A stretch of DNA of 64,000 bases from CAVUCH01 sp963763095 (GCA_963763095.1 CAVXNR010000014.1:40088-104087), one strand, 5' to 3'; counted from the stretch's first letter, positions 26,411 through 35,588 are shown. Notes: a model not told the origin generated them from the sequence alone. Translations and numbers: made by a program.

Positions 26411-27202
26411 GTGCCACCACGTCGTTCAGATCCAGGGCCGGGACGTGAGTCCCGGCGGCCCGCCGGTCTCCGCGACCGCATCGGGCCGAACCTCCGCGTG
26501 CTCTTCGTCGGCATCAACCCCGGCATCCGCTCGGCCGCAGTTGGTCACCATTTCGCGGGGCCCTCGAACCGGTTCTGGAAACTCCTCCACGAGTCCGGCC
26601 TCGTGCCGGAGCCGGTGACGTGGTCCGACGATGACCGCCTGCCGGCGTGGGGGTTCGGCATCACGAACCTGGTGGCGCGCGCGACGCCCGGGATCGGCGA
26701 CCTGCACGCGAGTGAACTGCTGGCGGGCCGCCGTGCGCTCGAGGCCAAGGTCCGCCGGTACCGGCCTGCGATCGCGGCGCTGGTGGGTGTCACGATCTAC
26801 CGCGCGCTGTTCCCGGACGTGGCCCGCGCGGCGCCCGTCTCGCTTGGCGAAGCCCCAGCCAGGCTCGCTGGCGCTCGTGTCTTCGTGCTGCCGAACCCGA
26901 GCGGGCGCAATGCCAACTACTCGTACGCCGAGATGCTCGACGCGTTCCGACGGCTCCGCGAGGCGGTCAGCGCAGCAGCCCGGGTGAAAGGCCGACTGCA
27001 TTCGGCCGCCGATGCATCCCCGCCGGCTGCGTTGCTTCTTCCTCAGATACTGCCCGGGGGGGAGGAACGCGTCTCGGGGGAGCCGGGTTCCACCGGATTG
27101 TCCCCGCCCGTCGCCCGTGGTGTGCGGAGGGCCGTCGCGAGGCTCTCCATGCGTTCGAGGTACCGTCGCAGGGCCGCGCGGCCGGCGGGGGTCAGGCGAT
27201 AG
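26411..27202 (+). CDS. mug: Mug-type uracil/mismatch-specific DNA glycosylase
   Basis: Motifs of the Mug (G:U/T mismatch) family: RVLFVGINPGIRSAAVGHHF, AGPSNRFWKLLHESG, WGFGITNLVARATPG and LPNPSGRNANYSY. It excises uracil from U:G mispairs. The first 15 codons overlap a subfamily-B hairpin repeat (26437-26458), so the native start is doubtful. The last 70 codons after RRLREAVSAAAR have no family resemblance and run into the end of the convergent regulator gene; one extra G in CGGGTGA near 26983 would place the true stop at about 26987. The core is intact. Confidence 0.85.
   Translation: MPPRRSDPGPGRESRRPAGLRDRIGPNLRVLFVGINPGIRSAAVGHHFAGPSNRFWKLLHESGLVPEPVTWSDDDRLPAWGFGITNLVARATPGIGDLHASELLAGRRALEAKVRRYRPAIAALVGVTIYRALFPDVARAAPVSLGEAPARLAGARVFVLPNPSGRNANYSYAEMLDAFRRLREAVSAAARVKGRLHSAADASPPAALLLPQILPGGEERVSGEPGSTGLSPPVARGVRRAVARLSMRSRYRRRAARPAGVRR
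26437..26458. repeat. Subfamily-B hairpin repeat inside the start of the glycosylase gene
   Basis: GCCGGGAC-GTGA-GTCCCGGC is a perfect 8-bp stem matching the B-type repeat elsewhere, but with loop GTGA instead of TTCA. It is read in frame as part of the glycosylase N-terminus. Confidence 0.7.
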
Positions 27203-27483
27203 ATGGTGCGCGGTGCCCGTCCGTCCGTGATCTTCGTGCAGGAGATGTAGCCGGCGTCTTCCAGCCGGCGCGCGTGGACGATCAGGTTGCCATCCGTCGC
27301 GCCGAGCAGCTCCTTCAGATCGGGAAAGCCGAGGCTCTCATTGAGCGCGAGCGCACCGATCATCGCGAGACGCATCCGCTCGTGCACGACACGGTCGATC
27401 GCGAGCGCGCTCGACACGACAGGCATGGTGCCGGGCTCTGCGATGTCTTCCGGAACCCGTCGCGGCCGGGGCGGTCGTCCCAC
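27043..27483 (-). CDS. Winged-helix transcriptional regulator
   Basis: 146 residues from GTG 27483, which starts two bases after the nicotinamidase stop; ATG 27426 is an alternative. The wHTH domain reads VVHERMRLAMIGALALNESL, GFPDLKELLGATDGNLIVHA, RRLEDAGYISCTKI and APRTIYRLTPAGRAALRRYL, as in the ArsR-like family of small regulators that lack metal ligands. There are no cysteine clusters. It is co-directional with pncA, so it may be co-transcribed with it. The C-terminal 25 residues (RATGGDNPVEPGSPETRSS) are low-complexity. Confidence 0.82.
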   Translation of the reverse strand: MGRPPRPRRVPEDIAEPGTMPVVSSALAIDRVVHERMRLAMIGALALNESLGFPDLKELLGATDGNLIVHARRLEDAGYISCTKITDGRAPRTIYRLTPAGRAALRRYLERMESLATALRTPRATGGDNPVEPGSPETRSSPPGSI

Positions 27484-27485
27484 GG

Positions 27486-28088
27486 CTAGTCCTCCCCGTC
27501 GAACACAGTGGATGCAGGTGCGAGCGTGGCGCCGGCCGCCTCCATCGCCTCGAGCGCGCGCGTACCGTCTCCGGGCGATACGTCGACCGGGCGGATCGCA
27601 TCCGTGAGGACGGTAACGGCGAACTCCTGTTGCAGCGCGTCGAGCACGGTGTAGCGCACGCAGTAGTCGGTGGCCAGCCCGCCGACGTACAGATGATCCA
27701 CGCCGCGCGCGTGCAGGTCCTCGAGCAGCGACCCTCGACCCGCAACCTCGCCCACGATCGCCGAGTAGCCCTGATCGTGGACGCGCTGGCCTTTGGTGAC
27801 GATCATGGTCGAGCGCGGGAGCGACAGGTCCTCGCGAAGGCGTGCACCCTCGGTGCCCTGCACGCAGTGCACCGGCCACTCGCCCCCGTTCGCGGCGAAG
27901 TGCGTGCTCTCGGGCGGGTGCCAGTCGCGCGAGGCGTAGACCGGCAGACCAAGCGCCGCGAATCGCGCCGCCAGCTGACGCAACACCGGGACGACCTGGT
28001 CGCCCTCGTGCACCGCCAGGGCGCCGCCCGGACAGAAGTCGTTCTGCACGTCGACGATCAGCAGGGCGGGCGTATTCTCGAGCGGCAT
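27486..28088 (-). CDS. pncA: Nicotinamidase
   Basis: 200 residues from ATG 28088; the longer frame upstream is not coding. The cysteine-hydrolase triad is visible: Asp in IVDVQNDFCPGG, Lys in MIVTKGQRV and Cys in LATDYCVRYTVLD, with metal ligands in SRDWHPPESTHF. It deamidates nicotinamide to nicotinate for NAD salvage. It is divergent from pncB, the next enzyme of the same pathway, across a 147-bp spacer that holds a heptad array. Confidence 0.95.
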   Translation of the reverse strand: MPLENTPALLIVDVQNDFCPGGALAVHEGDQVVPVLRQLAARFAALGLPVYASRDWHPPESTHFAANGGEWPVHCVQGTEGARLREDLSLPRSTMIVTKGQRVHDQGYSAIVGEVAGRGSLLEDLHARGVDHLYVGGLATDYCVRYTVLDALQQEFAVTVLTDAIRPVDVSPGDGTRALEAMEAAGATLAPASTVFDGED

Positions 28089-28145
28089 GCTGATATGGTG
28101 GCAAATCCGGAGGGCGGGTGCCAACACGGCCTGCGGCTCGCAGGC

Positions 28146-28173
28146 GCTGGGCGGTGGGCGTTGGGCGCTGGGC
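28146..28173. repeat. Heptanucleotide array, unit GCTGGGC
   Basis: Four units in register (GCTGGGC, GGTGGGC, GTTGGGC, GCTGGGC) in the divergent pncA-pncB spacer. Too short to be sure on its own; it is included because period and location match the larger arrays. Confidence 0.7.
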
Positions 28174-28235
28174 AGGCGCACAAACGGACCCGAGGAGCGC
28201 CGAGCCCGAGAGCTCCGCGTCGAAGAGCAACACAG

Positions 28236-29577
28236 ATGATGACCACCCCGCTCGCCACCGATTTGTACCAGTTGACGATGATGGCCGGGTATCAGCACGC
28301 GGGCATCACCGGCCGGAGCACGTTCGAGCTGTTCGTGCGGAACCTGCCGGGCGGGCGGGCGTTTCTGTGCGGCCATGGGTCTCGAGCAGGCGCTCGACGT
28401 GCTCGAGAGCCTCCGCTTCAGCGCAGACGAAATCCGCTATCTGCGCACTGTGCCGGCGCTGGCGGCCGCGCCTGACGCGTTCTTCGACGAACTCCTCCCG
28501 TCCTTCCGCTTCACGGGCGACGTGTGGGCCGTGGCTGAAGGGGAGGTGGTCTTCCCGCACGAGCCGATGCTGCGCGTGACGGCGCCGGCGGTCGAAGCGC
28601 AGCTGGTGGAGACGGCGCTGCTCGCGACCATCACGTTCCAGACGAGCATTGCCAGCAAGACGGCGCGCATCGTGCGCGGCGGCCGAGGGCCGGCCGGTGA
28701 TCGAGTTCGGCAGCCGCCGGGCGCACGGCCTCGACGCCGCGCTCCACGCGGCGCGTGCGGCGTACGTGGCCGGCTGTTCCGGGACGTCGAACGTCGAGGC
28801 GGGCTACCGGTTCGGCATACCCGTCTCGGGCACGATGGCGCACTCGTGGGTGATGTCGTTTGCGCGCGAGATCGACGCCTTCCGTGCGTATCTCGCCCTC
28901 TTCGGGGAACGCACGACCGTGCTCATCGACACCTACGACACTGTCGCTGCCGCGCGCGCGATCGTCCGAACGCGGGGCTGCGTCCGGGCAGCGTGCGGCT
29001 CGACAGCGGGGATCTCGTGGCCCTCAGCCGCGAGGTGCGCCGCGTGCTCGATGCGGGAGGACTTCCGGACACGCGGATCTTCGTTTCGGGCGATCTGGAC
29101 GAGCATCGAATCGCGCAGCTGCTCGCGGACGCCGCGCCGATCGACGCATTCGGCGTGGGCACAGCGCTCAGCACGTCCAGCGACGCGCCGGCACTCGGCG
29201 GCGTCTACAAGCTCGTGGAGATCGAACGCGACGGCGTCATGGCGCCCGTCCTGAAGCTCAGTGCGGGCAAGCGCACGTTGCCCGGGAGCAAGCAGGTGTG
29301 GCGGCTGTCGCAGAACGGCCGTGCGACCGGTGACGTCCTGGCGCTCGCCAGCGAGCCATCACCCGGAGGGCGTCCGCTGTTGTCCCAGGTGATGCGGGGT
29401 GGGCAGCGGCTTCACGCGTCGCCGGGCATCGAGGAGGTGCGACGGCATGCGGCGGATGCGGTCCGCGAGTTGCCGGACGGGTTGCGGCGGCTGCAGGAGT
29501 GGGATGCCTACCCGGTGCGGCCGAGCGAGGCGCTCGAGGCACTGGCGTCGCGCGCGGAGGCTGTCCGCCGGGACTGA
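28236..29577 (+). CDS. pncB: Nicotinate phosphoribosyltransferase (three frameshifts)
   Basis: The protein is recognisable along its whole length but lies in three frames: ATDLYQLTMMAGYQHAGI then, after about 28372, GLEQALDVLESLRFSADEIR; after about 28680, FGSRRAHGLDAALHAARAAY with GTSNVEAGYRFG and IDTYDTVAAARAIV; after about 28985, GSVRLDSGDLVALSREVRR and AFGVGTALSTSSDAPALGG. The first two breaks are +1 (extra G), the third -1. Corrected length is about 446 residues. The enzyme converts nicotinate and PRPP to nicotinate mononucleotide. The last codons (VRRD and the TGA) are supplied by a B-type hairpin repeat at 29561-29595. Confidence 0.9.
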
Positions 29578-29595
29578 AGTCCCGGCTCCACATTC
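29561..29595. repeat. Subfamily-B hairpin repeat at the pncB stop codon
   Basis: Inverted orientation: GCCGGGAC-TGAA-GTCCCGGC followed by TCCACATTC. The pncB stop codon TGA at 29575-29577 is the loop of the hairpin. Confidence 0.88.
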
Positions 29596-29598
29596 AGA

Positions 29599-29682
29599 TG
29601 CACAATGCACGATGCACAAGGCCAAAGGCCAAGGCCAAGGCACAAGGCACCAGGCAGAATGCACCGGGCACAATGCACAACG
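29599..29682. repeat. Heptanucleotide array, units CACAATG/CACAAGG
   Basis: Twelve units in exact 7-nt register, drifting from TGCACAA through GGCCAAG back to CACAATG. It fills the whole spacer between the convergent pncB and sugar kinase genes, beginning right after a B-type hairpin and ending four bases before the kinase stop. Confidence 0.88.
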
Positions 29683-29686
29683 TCGT

Positions 29687-30737
29687 TCAACGGGCGACGC
29701 GGGCGGTGCCGCCTTTCATCACGCGTTCCACTTCGGCGCGCGTCACCATGCTGGTGTCGCCGGGCGTGGTCATCGCGAGCGCGCCGTGGGCGGCGCCGCA
29801 CTCGACCGCCCACTGGGGACCGCGGTCCGTCAGCAGCCCGTAGATGAGGCCGGAGGCAAACGAGTCACCGCCGCCGACGCGGTCCCAGATTTCGAGCGAC
29901 TCCCGAGTCGGCTGCGAGGAAGAACTCGCCGCCCGCCCAGCAGATGGCCCCCCAGTCGTTGATGGACGCGGTGCGCGCATGACGTAGCGTGGTGGCCACC
30001 ACCTTGAAGTTCGGGAACTCGCCGACCACGGTCTGGATCATGCGGCGAAAGTTCTCGGGGTCGAGCGCCGACAGATGTTCGTCCACGCCTTCCACGTCGA
30101 AGCCCAGCGCGGCGCTGAAGTCCTCTTCGTTGCCGATCATCACGTCGACCAGCGGCGCGAGCGTCCGGTTCACCTCGCGCGCACGGGCCTGCCCGCCGAT
30201 CGCCTTCCACAGCGAATCGCGATAGTTCAGATCGTAGGAGATCGCCGTGCCGTGCCGGCGCGCCGCTTCCATGGCCTCACGCGCCACGAGCGGCGTGGTC
30301 TCCGAGAGCGCGCAGAAAATGCCGCCGGTGTGGAACCAGCGCGCGCCGGCGCGGCCGAAGATCTCATCCCAGTCCACGTCGCCCGGCTTCAGCTGTGACA
30401 CCGCCGTGTGCCCGCGATCCGAGCAGCCGAGCGCTGCGCGTACGCCGAAGCCGCGCTCGGTGAAGTTCAGCCCGTTGCGCGCCGCGCGGCCGACGCCGTC
30501 GTACTTCACCCACCGCACACGCTGGTCGACGCCTCCCTGGAGCATGAGGTCTTCGACCAGGCGGCCCACCGGGTTGTCCGCGAGGGCCGTCACGATGGCG
30601 GTGGGCAGGCCGAAGCAGCGGCGCAACCCGCGCGCGACGTTGTACTCGCCGCCGCCTTCCCAGACCGCGAACGTGCGGGTGGTGTGGACGCGGCCGTCGC
30701 GCGGATCCAGGCGCAGCATCACCTCGCCGAGCGACAC
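29687..30737 (-). CDS. PfkB-family sugar kinase, 2-keto-3-deoxygluconate kinase-like (frameshifted near 29910)
   Basis: From GTG 30737: SLGEVMLRLDP and the PfkB glycine motif EGGGEYNVARGLRRCFG, then the KDG-kinase-like VKYDGVGRAARNGLNFTERG. Near 29910 the frame shifts (+1) and the C-terminal signature continues as IWDRVGGGDSFASGLIYGLL, with the catalytic Asp in GGGDSF. One inserted base accounts for it; corrected length about 350. With the SDR upstream (KduD-like) it would phosphorylate 2-keto-3-deoxygluconate from pectin or alginate breakdown. Fructokinase is the alternative. Confidence 0.82.
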
Positions 30738-30779
30738 CAGGCTCCAGCGGCACTCGGTCTCGGCACGCAGCGTCGAGCG

Positions 30780-31528
30780 TCACGCCGGCGCTCCCCAGCC
30801 GCCGTCCACGACGAGCACGTGTCCGTTCACGTAGCGCGCGGTGGGGGACGCGAGGAACACCGCGGCGCCAGCCACGTCGTCGGGCTCGCCCCAGCAGTCA
30901 TCCGGAAGGGCAGACCGCCGCCGTTCCGCCGGCATGCTTCCGGCGGCGGCGCTGCGCTTCGCTGGTGCGGACGTATCCCGGCGCGATCGCGTTCACCGCG
31001 ATGCCGTGCCGGGCCCACTCGCGTGCCAGGACCCGGGTGAAGTTCGCGATGCCGCCGTTCGATGCGGCCTGGCCGGGGCCTTCGCGCCGGGCGCGTGGCG
31101 TCGACACGTTGATGATGCGCCCGGGCTGCTGCGCGTCCAGGAGGTACGCGCCAAAGGCGCGGCACAGGCGTAACGTGCTCGACAGCCGGCGCGCGATGAG
31201 CTCGTCCGACGCGGTGTCGGGTCGCAAGGCATCGGCGTCCGGCGGCACGCACGCGTAGCTGACGAGGATGTCGAGGCGGCCGAATGCGCCGAGCGCGTCG
31301 GCCACGAGCCGCGCCGGTTCGGACGGATCGGACAGGTCGCCGGTGATCGGCACCGCGCGCCGTCCAGTCTGACGCACGCGGGCGCAGGTCTCCCCGGGTG
31401 GCCGCGAGGTGTCGTGCACGGCGACGTCGGCGCCCGCCTCCGCGAGCGCCACCGCGATGGCGGCGCCCAGCCCGGTGGACGCACTGGTCACGAGAGCAAT
31501 TCTGGGAGTCGAGACGAAAGGACTGCAT
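30780..31528 (-). CDS. Short-chain dehydrogenase, KduD/gluconate dehydrogenase-like (frameshifted)
   Basis: Most likely start is ATG 31528 (MQSFRLDS), with a +1 break at about 31510 into RIALVTSASTGLGAAIAVAL, the NAD-binding motif. The central part is normal up to GIAVNAIAPGYVRTS. The expected catalytic Tyr-x3-Lys segment reads RREGPGQAASNGGIANFTRV, so the active-site Tyr and Lys appear to be missing; this is odd and may mean loss of dehydrogenase activity. Near 30910 the frame changes again and ends CWGEPDDVAGAAVFLAS, YVNGHVLVVDGGWG. The neighbour is a KDG-type kinase. Confidence 0.72.
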
Positions 31529-31671
31529 GGCGCCCAACTTTCAGTCGGCCGTCGTGGGCGGCGCGAGAATCGACGTATTCTAGCAGCCCGTCGCGAGAGT
31601 GTGCCCGCACGTCGCTGCCCCGCTTGCCGTCCTGCGGCCGAGCAACTAGACTGGAACCTCCAACGCGCGCC

Positions 31672-31798
31672 GCGCGTCGCACCGCGGCCCGGAACCTGTG
31701 CAATTTCAGCCTATGAACCGCGTCAGGGCCGGAAGGCAGCAGCGCTAAGTAGTCACTGACATGTGCCGCAGGCCCTCCCGGGTCGCGGTGGGACGCGC
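31672..31798 (+). ncRNA. ffs: Signal recognition particle RNA, small bacterial type
   Basis: The apical consensus GTCAGGGCCGGAAGGCAGCA at 31722-31741 is the conserved SRP RNA domain IV hairpin and Ffh-binding site. The flanks pair: 31680-31692 with 31778-31790 (one G-U), and pairing can extend to 31672 and 31798 with one mismatch. The mature RNA is about 111-127 nt. It binds Ffh to deliver nascent membrane proteins. It sits 39 bp upstream of dnaX, a common bacterial arrangement, with dnaX, ybaB and recR following. Confidence 0.95.
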
Positions 31799-31836
31799 GC
31801 CGGCTTTCATCCGCAGTCGAAAACGTCCGCCCTTTC

Positions 31837-33621
31837 ATGTACACCGTCCTCGCCCGCAAGTGGCGGCCCCAGCGCTTCGACGAGGTCGTCGGGCAGCAGG
31901 CCGTCACGCAGACACTCCGCAACGCGCTCACGAGCGGACGCATCCACCAGGCGTTCGTGTTCGCGGGGCCGCGCGGCGTGGGGAAGACGACCACCGCCCG
32001 GCTGCTCGCCCGCGCCCTGAACTGCTACGAGGGCCCCACGGCCGATCCCTGCGGGATCTGCGACGCCTGCCGGGAGATTGCGCGGCGGCCGCGACATGGA
32101 CGTGCTCGAGATCGATGCCGCCACCCACACCGGGATCGAGAACATCCGCGAGGTGATCATCAGCGGGCTCGCGATTTCGCCCGTGCGCGACCGCTACAAG
32201 GTGTTCATCATCGACGAGGTGCACCAGCTGTCGGCCTCGTCGTTCAACGCCCTGCTCAAGTCGGTCGAAGAGCCGCCGCCGCACGTCGTCTTCATCATGG
32301 CGACGACGTCGGGTGACAAGATCCCGGACACCATCCTCTCGCGCGCGCAGGTCTTCGAGTTCCGCCCGATCGGTGTTCCGTCGATTGCCGCCCAGCTGCG
32401 GAAGATTGCCGACGCCGAGGAGCTGACGGTCGGAGACGAGGCCCTGGCGCTCATCGCCCGGGCGGCGGACGGGAGCATGCGCGATGCGCAGAGCGCGCTC
32501 GATCAGGTCATCGCGTTCGCGGGCACGACCATCACCCTCGAGGACGTCTCCACCGTTCTCGGCATCGTCGGCCGCGACCTGCTCTTCGATATCGTCACCG
32601 GCGTGGCCGATGAGAACCCCATCGCGGCGTTCACGCTTGCTGGCCGGGCCGTGGAACTCGGGTACGACCTGCGGCTGGTGTGCCGCGAGCTGGCGAGCCT
32701 CGCGCGCGGTCTCCTGCTCGTCAACGTGGATCCGTCGTGCGCCGCCGATCCCGAGATTGCCACGGAGAGCGAGCGCCAGCGTCTCGTCGCGCTCGCGGCG
32801 CGCTTCTCGCGTGAAGATCTGCTGCGCGGATTCGATCTGCTGTCGCGTGCGGACCGGGAGATCAGGGAAACGGCGCAGCCGCGCTACTACCTCGAGATGC
32901 TGCTGCTGCGCTGGATTCATCTGCGCAAGCTGCTGCCGATCGAGGACGGTCATCGCGGGGCTCGATCGCGGCACGCCGGGCGCGCCCGTTCTGCCGCGGC
33001 CTTCGCCGGGTGGCAGCGGTGGTGGCCTGCGTCCGAACCTCCCCACGACCCGGCCGAATTTCGGCCGGCCGGACCCGTTGCGGAAGACCCGGCCCGCCGC
33101 AGGCCACGACATCGCGGACGCCGGACATCCGCGCCGGCGGGGGAGCCGTGCCGGCTCGCGCGGCAGCGCCCGTCCCTGCACTCGCGGAGCCGGCGGCCGC
33201 GACCCTTGCTGCGCTGCCCGATTTCCCGCCCGACTTCCGCGACCGTTTCCTTGCGGAGCTCAAGCGCGTGAAGGCGGCATTCTTCGGCATGGTGGTCGCG
33301 CAGGCCCAGACGGTCGAATGCCAGGGCGGGCGGCTGCTCTTCACGTTCGGCCCCCAGCACGAGCACCTGCGCAACCAGGTCGACACGCGTCGCGGCGAGC
33401 TCGAAGCCATCGCCGAACGCCTGGCGGGCCGTCGCGTCCCGATCGCGACGATGCGGGGGGTAGCGCCCTCTGCCAACGAGCCGCCGCTGCGAGTGGTCGC
33501 GCCGCCGCCGCCGCCACTCGCGCCAGACGCCGACCTGCGCGCCCGCGCGCTCGCCGACGCGAACGTGCAGGCCCTGCTCGAAATCATTCCGGCGGAGATC
33601 AGGGACGTCGAGGAGATGTAG
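31837..33621 (+). CDS. dnaX: DNA polymerase III subunit tau/gamma (three +1 frameshifts)
   Basis: Start MYTVLARKWRPQRFDEVVGQ at ATG 31837. Walker A GPRGVGKTTTARLLARALNC and zinc module Cys in DPCGICDACREI are in the first frame; after about 32085 the second frame gives RDMDVLEIDAATHTGIENIR, Walker B KVFIIDEVHQLSASSFNALL and the sensor ILSRAQVFEF. Near 32950 it shifts to a Pro/Gly-rich linker and near 33125 to the C-terminal domain (FPPDFRDRFLAELKRVKAAF). All breaks are +1. As dnaX is essential, these are probably sequence errors. The known dnaX programmed frameshift is late and on a poly-A slip; none of these resembles it. Confidence 0.93.
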
Positions 33622-33715
33622 GCGGTGGGCGGTCGGCGAGCACCGCCCCGAGCCCGACAGCGCCTGCAGCCTGTAGGCCTTAGCCTGGAGCCTGTAATCG
33701 TGCAGCCTGGAGCCG
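33622..33715. repeat. Heptanucleotide arrays, units GGCGGTG and GTAGCCT
   Basis: Immediately after the dnaX stop three GGCGGTG-like units (33622-33642); after a short gap, seven GNAGCCT-type units at 33666-33715 with one 8-nt unit. The last unit contains the GGAG that can serve as ribosome site for ybaB. Confidence 0.82.
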
Positions 33716-33723
33716 TGAACCCC

Positions 33724-34020
33724 ATGAACATTCAACAGATGATGAAGCAGGCGCAGCAGATGCAGGAACGCCTGCAGAAGCAGATGGCCGAGATGCGCGT
33801 CGAGGCCAGTGCCGGCGGCGGCATGGTGACGGTGGTCATCAACGGCACGAAGCAGATCCAGTCGATCAAGATCGACCCGGAGGTGGTGTCCGGCGAGGAC
33901 GTCGAGATGTTGCAGGATCTGATCGTCGCCGCTCTGAACGACGCGTACCGGAAGGCCGACGACGAGATGCAGAAGTCGATGGGCGGGATGCTCGGCGGGA
34001 TGCGCATCCCGGGGATGTAG
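33724..34020 (+). CDS. ybaB: YbaB/EbfC nucleoid-associated protein
   Basis: 98 residues from ATG 33724; GTG 33715 is possible. MNIQQMMKQAQQMQERLQKQ and SAGGGMVTVVINGTKQIQSI are typical, and the length is standard. It binds DNA as a dimer. Its place between dnaX and recR is conserved in bacteria. The DNA just upstream is a heptad array, so the start region has changed recently. Confidence 0.95.
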   Translation: MNIQQMMKQAQQMQERLQKQMAEMRVEASAGGGMVTVVINGTKQIQSIKIDPEVVSGEDVEMLQDLIVAALNDAYRKADDEMQKSMGGMLGGMRIPGM

Positions 34021-34039
34021 TCGCGGAACCCATCACGTC

Positions 34040-34636
34040 GTGCCGCATCCCGAGCCACTCGTCCGACTGATCGAACAGCTGCAGCGGTTGCCAGGCATCG
34101 GCGCCAAGGGCGCACAGCGGCTGGCATTCCACATCCTGCGCGGCCCTCGCGAAGACGCCGATCGTCTCTGTGAGGCCGTGCAGGAGGTGAAGACGCGGGT
34201 CGCGCACTGCTCGACCTGCAACACCATCACCGACGTCGATCCCTGCCGTTTCTGCAGCGACGACCGCCGCGACAACCGCGTCATCTGCGTGATCGAAGAG
34301 CCGCAGAACGTGGAAGCGATCGAGAAGACGCGCGACTTCAAGGGCCGCTACCACGTCCTCATGGGCGCGCTCTCGCCGCTTCAGGGCGTCGGCCCCGACG
34401 ACCTCAAGATCCGCGGATTGCTCGATCGCGTCGGACAGGGCGGCGTCGAGGAAGTGATCCTCGCGACCAACCCCAACGTCGAGGGAGAGGCCACGGCGAT
34501 CTATCTTGCGCGGCTGCTGAAACCGCTCGGCGTCCGCGTCACGCGCATCGCGATGGGCATCCCCGTCGGCAGCGACCTGGAATACACCGACGAGATCACG
34601 ATGGGGAAGGCGATGGAGGGGCGACGGGAGGTCTAG
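34040..34636 (+). CDS. recR: Recombination mediator protein RecR
   Basis: 198 residues from GTG 34040. Helix-hairpin-helix LQRLPGIGAKGAQRLAFHIL, the zinc finger CSTCNTITDVDPCRFC, and the Toprim domain (VIEEPQNVEAIEKTRDFKG) are complete; ends in TDEITMGKAMEGRREV. It acts with RecO/RecF to load RecA on gaps. It lies 19 bp after ybaB. The stop codon is followed directly by a heptad array. Confidence 0.96.
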   Translation: MPHPEPLVRLIEQLQRLPGIGAKGAQRLAFHILRGPREDADRLCEAVQEVKTRVAHCSTCNTITDVDPCRFCSDDRRDNRVICVIEEPQNVEAIEKTRDFKGRYHVLMGALSPLQGVGPDDLKIRGLLDRVGQGGVEEVILATNPNVEGEATAIYLARLLKPLGVRVTRIAMGIPVGSDLEYTDEITMGKAMEGRREV

Positions 34637-34773
34637 CGTTCACCGTTCACCGTTCACCGTTCACCGTTCGACCGTTCACCGCTTCGCCGTGACCGTCCGC
34701 CCTTAGCCTTCAGCCCTTAGCCCTTTAGCCCAGCGCTTAGCCATTCCCGTCAGCAGGGCTCAAGCCCTGCCCC
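34637..34773. repeat. Two abutting heptanucleotide arrays (CGTTCAC, then CCTTAGC) and one A-type hairpin
   Basis: Starting at the base after the recR stop: five perfect CGTTCAC units with an 8-nt variant (34637-34679), a degenerate zone, then CCTTAGC-like units (34701-34743). At 34753-34773 follows the hairpin GCAGGGCT-CA-AGCCCTGC. Together they fill the 148-bp spacer before the membrane protein gene. Confidence 0.9.
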
Positions 34774-34784
34774 TCGAGTGACCG

Positions 34785-35414
34785 ATGCTTCCCGCCGCTC
34801 TCCAACTGCCTGCCGCCGTCGTGCTCGTTGTCAGTGGCCTTCTCGCCTGCTTCGCGGGCTACCGGCTGTTCAGGATCGTGCTCGCGATTTACGGGTTCAT
34901 CCTGGGGGCCGCGATCGCGAGCTCCGTCATGGGGCCCGGCGAAGGCACCGCGATGGTGGTCGGCGCGGTGGTCGGCGGCCTGGCGGGCGCGCTGCTGCTC
35001 AACCTCGCGTACTTCGTGGGCGTGGCGCTGATCGGCGCCGCGGCAGGAGCGCTGCTGCTGCATGGATTCTGGGCGCGCTTCGCCACCGGAGATCCGCATG
35101 TCGGCCTGGTGGTGGTGTGTGCCGTTCTCGGCGCGGTGATCGCCACGAACCTGCAGCGCTGGGTGATCATCCTCGCGACCGCGTCTGGCGGCGCGTGGAC
35201 CTTGATCGTAGGGGCGTCAGCGCTGATGGGCGACCGTGCCGCAAAGGTCGCCGCCGCGACGAAGGACGTGTGGGTCTTCTATCCCATGAACCTCGAGCCG
35301 GGGCGCCGGTGGCTGCTCGGGGTCTGGCTGCTCATCGCCATCGCAGGTGTCATCGTGCAGGCGCGGGGCAAGGCGAAGCCGCGGATCACCCGCGTGAAGA
35401 AACAGAAGCGCTGA
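34785..35414 (+). CDS. DUF4203-like polytopic membrane protein
   Basis: 209 residues with about seven hydrophobic segments (for example VVLVVSGLLACFAGYRLF, MVVGAVVGGLAGALLLNLA, VGLVVVCAVLGAVIATNL and WLLGVWLLIAIAGVIVQA). The pattern of small residues and the GYRLFRIVLAIYGFILGA start match the DUF4203/TMEM198-like family, whose function is unknown. The C-terminus is strongly basic (KAKPRITRVKKQKR). The start ATG at 34785 directly follows an A-type hairpin repeat. Confidence 0.82.
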   Translation: MLPAALQLPAAVVLVVSGLLACFAGYRLFRIVLAIYGFILGAAIASSVMGPGEGTAMVVGAVVGGLAGALLLNLAYFVGVALIGAAAGALLLHGFWARFATGDPHVGLVVVCAVLGAVIATNLQRWVIILATASGGAWTLIVGASALMGDRAAKVAAATKDVWVFYPMNLEPGRRWLLGVWLLIAIAGVIVQARGKAKPRITRVKKQKR

Positions 35415-35421
35415 ACGAATG

Positions 35422-35582
35422 CACAATGCACAGCAGGAATGCACAATGCACAGTGCAGAATGCACAATGTAAATTCAAGATCACCCGTGCGTCGGTTGAT
35501 GGTCGGCGGCCGCTGCCATTGCCTGGCGTCGCGAGTGCATCGTGCATTGTGCTTGTGCATTGTGCATTGTGCATTGTGCATT
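35422..35582. repeat. Inverted pair of heptanucleotide arrays, CACAATG and CATTGTG
   Basis: Left array 35422-35469 (CACAATG, CACAGTG, CAGAATG units) and right array 35535-35582 (seven GTGCATT-type units) are in opposite orientation around 65 bp of ordinary sequence. A transcript through the locus could form a stem of about 45 bp. It occupies the spacer between the convergent membrane protein and xylA genes, so it may terminate transcription in both directions. Confidence 0.88.
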
Positions 35583-35588
35583 ACACGC

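Noticed and set aside
27043..28233. 396-residue frame extending the winged-helix regulator upstream
   Set aside because: The upstream part is the shadow of pncA and the spacer; the regulator begins at about 27483 or 27426.
27630..28475. 281-residue frame that includes the pncB start
   Set aside because: Its first 200 codons are antisense to pncA; only the part from ATG 28236 is pncB.
31538..31671. A promoter for the SRP RNA (TATTCT near 31578)
   Set aside because: The -10-like element is about 90 bp from the RNA 5' end and has no -35 match, so I could not support it.
32085..33130. Programmed ribosomal frameshifting in dnaX
   Set aside because: The breaks are at three places, the first inside the zinc module, all +1, and none has a slippery A-run or a stimulatory stem typical of dnaX frameshifting.
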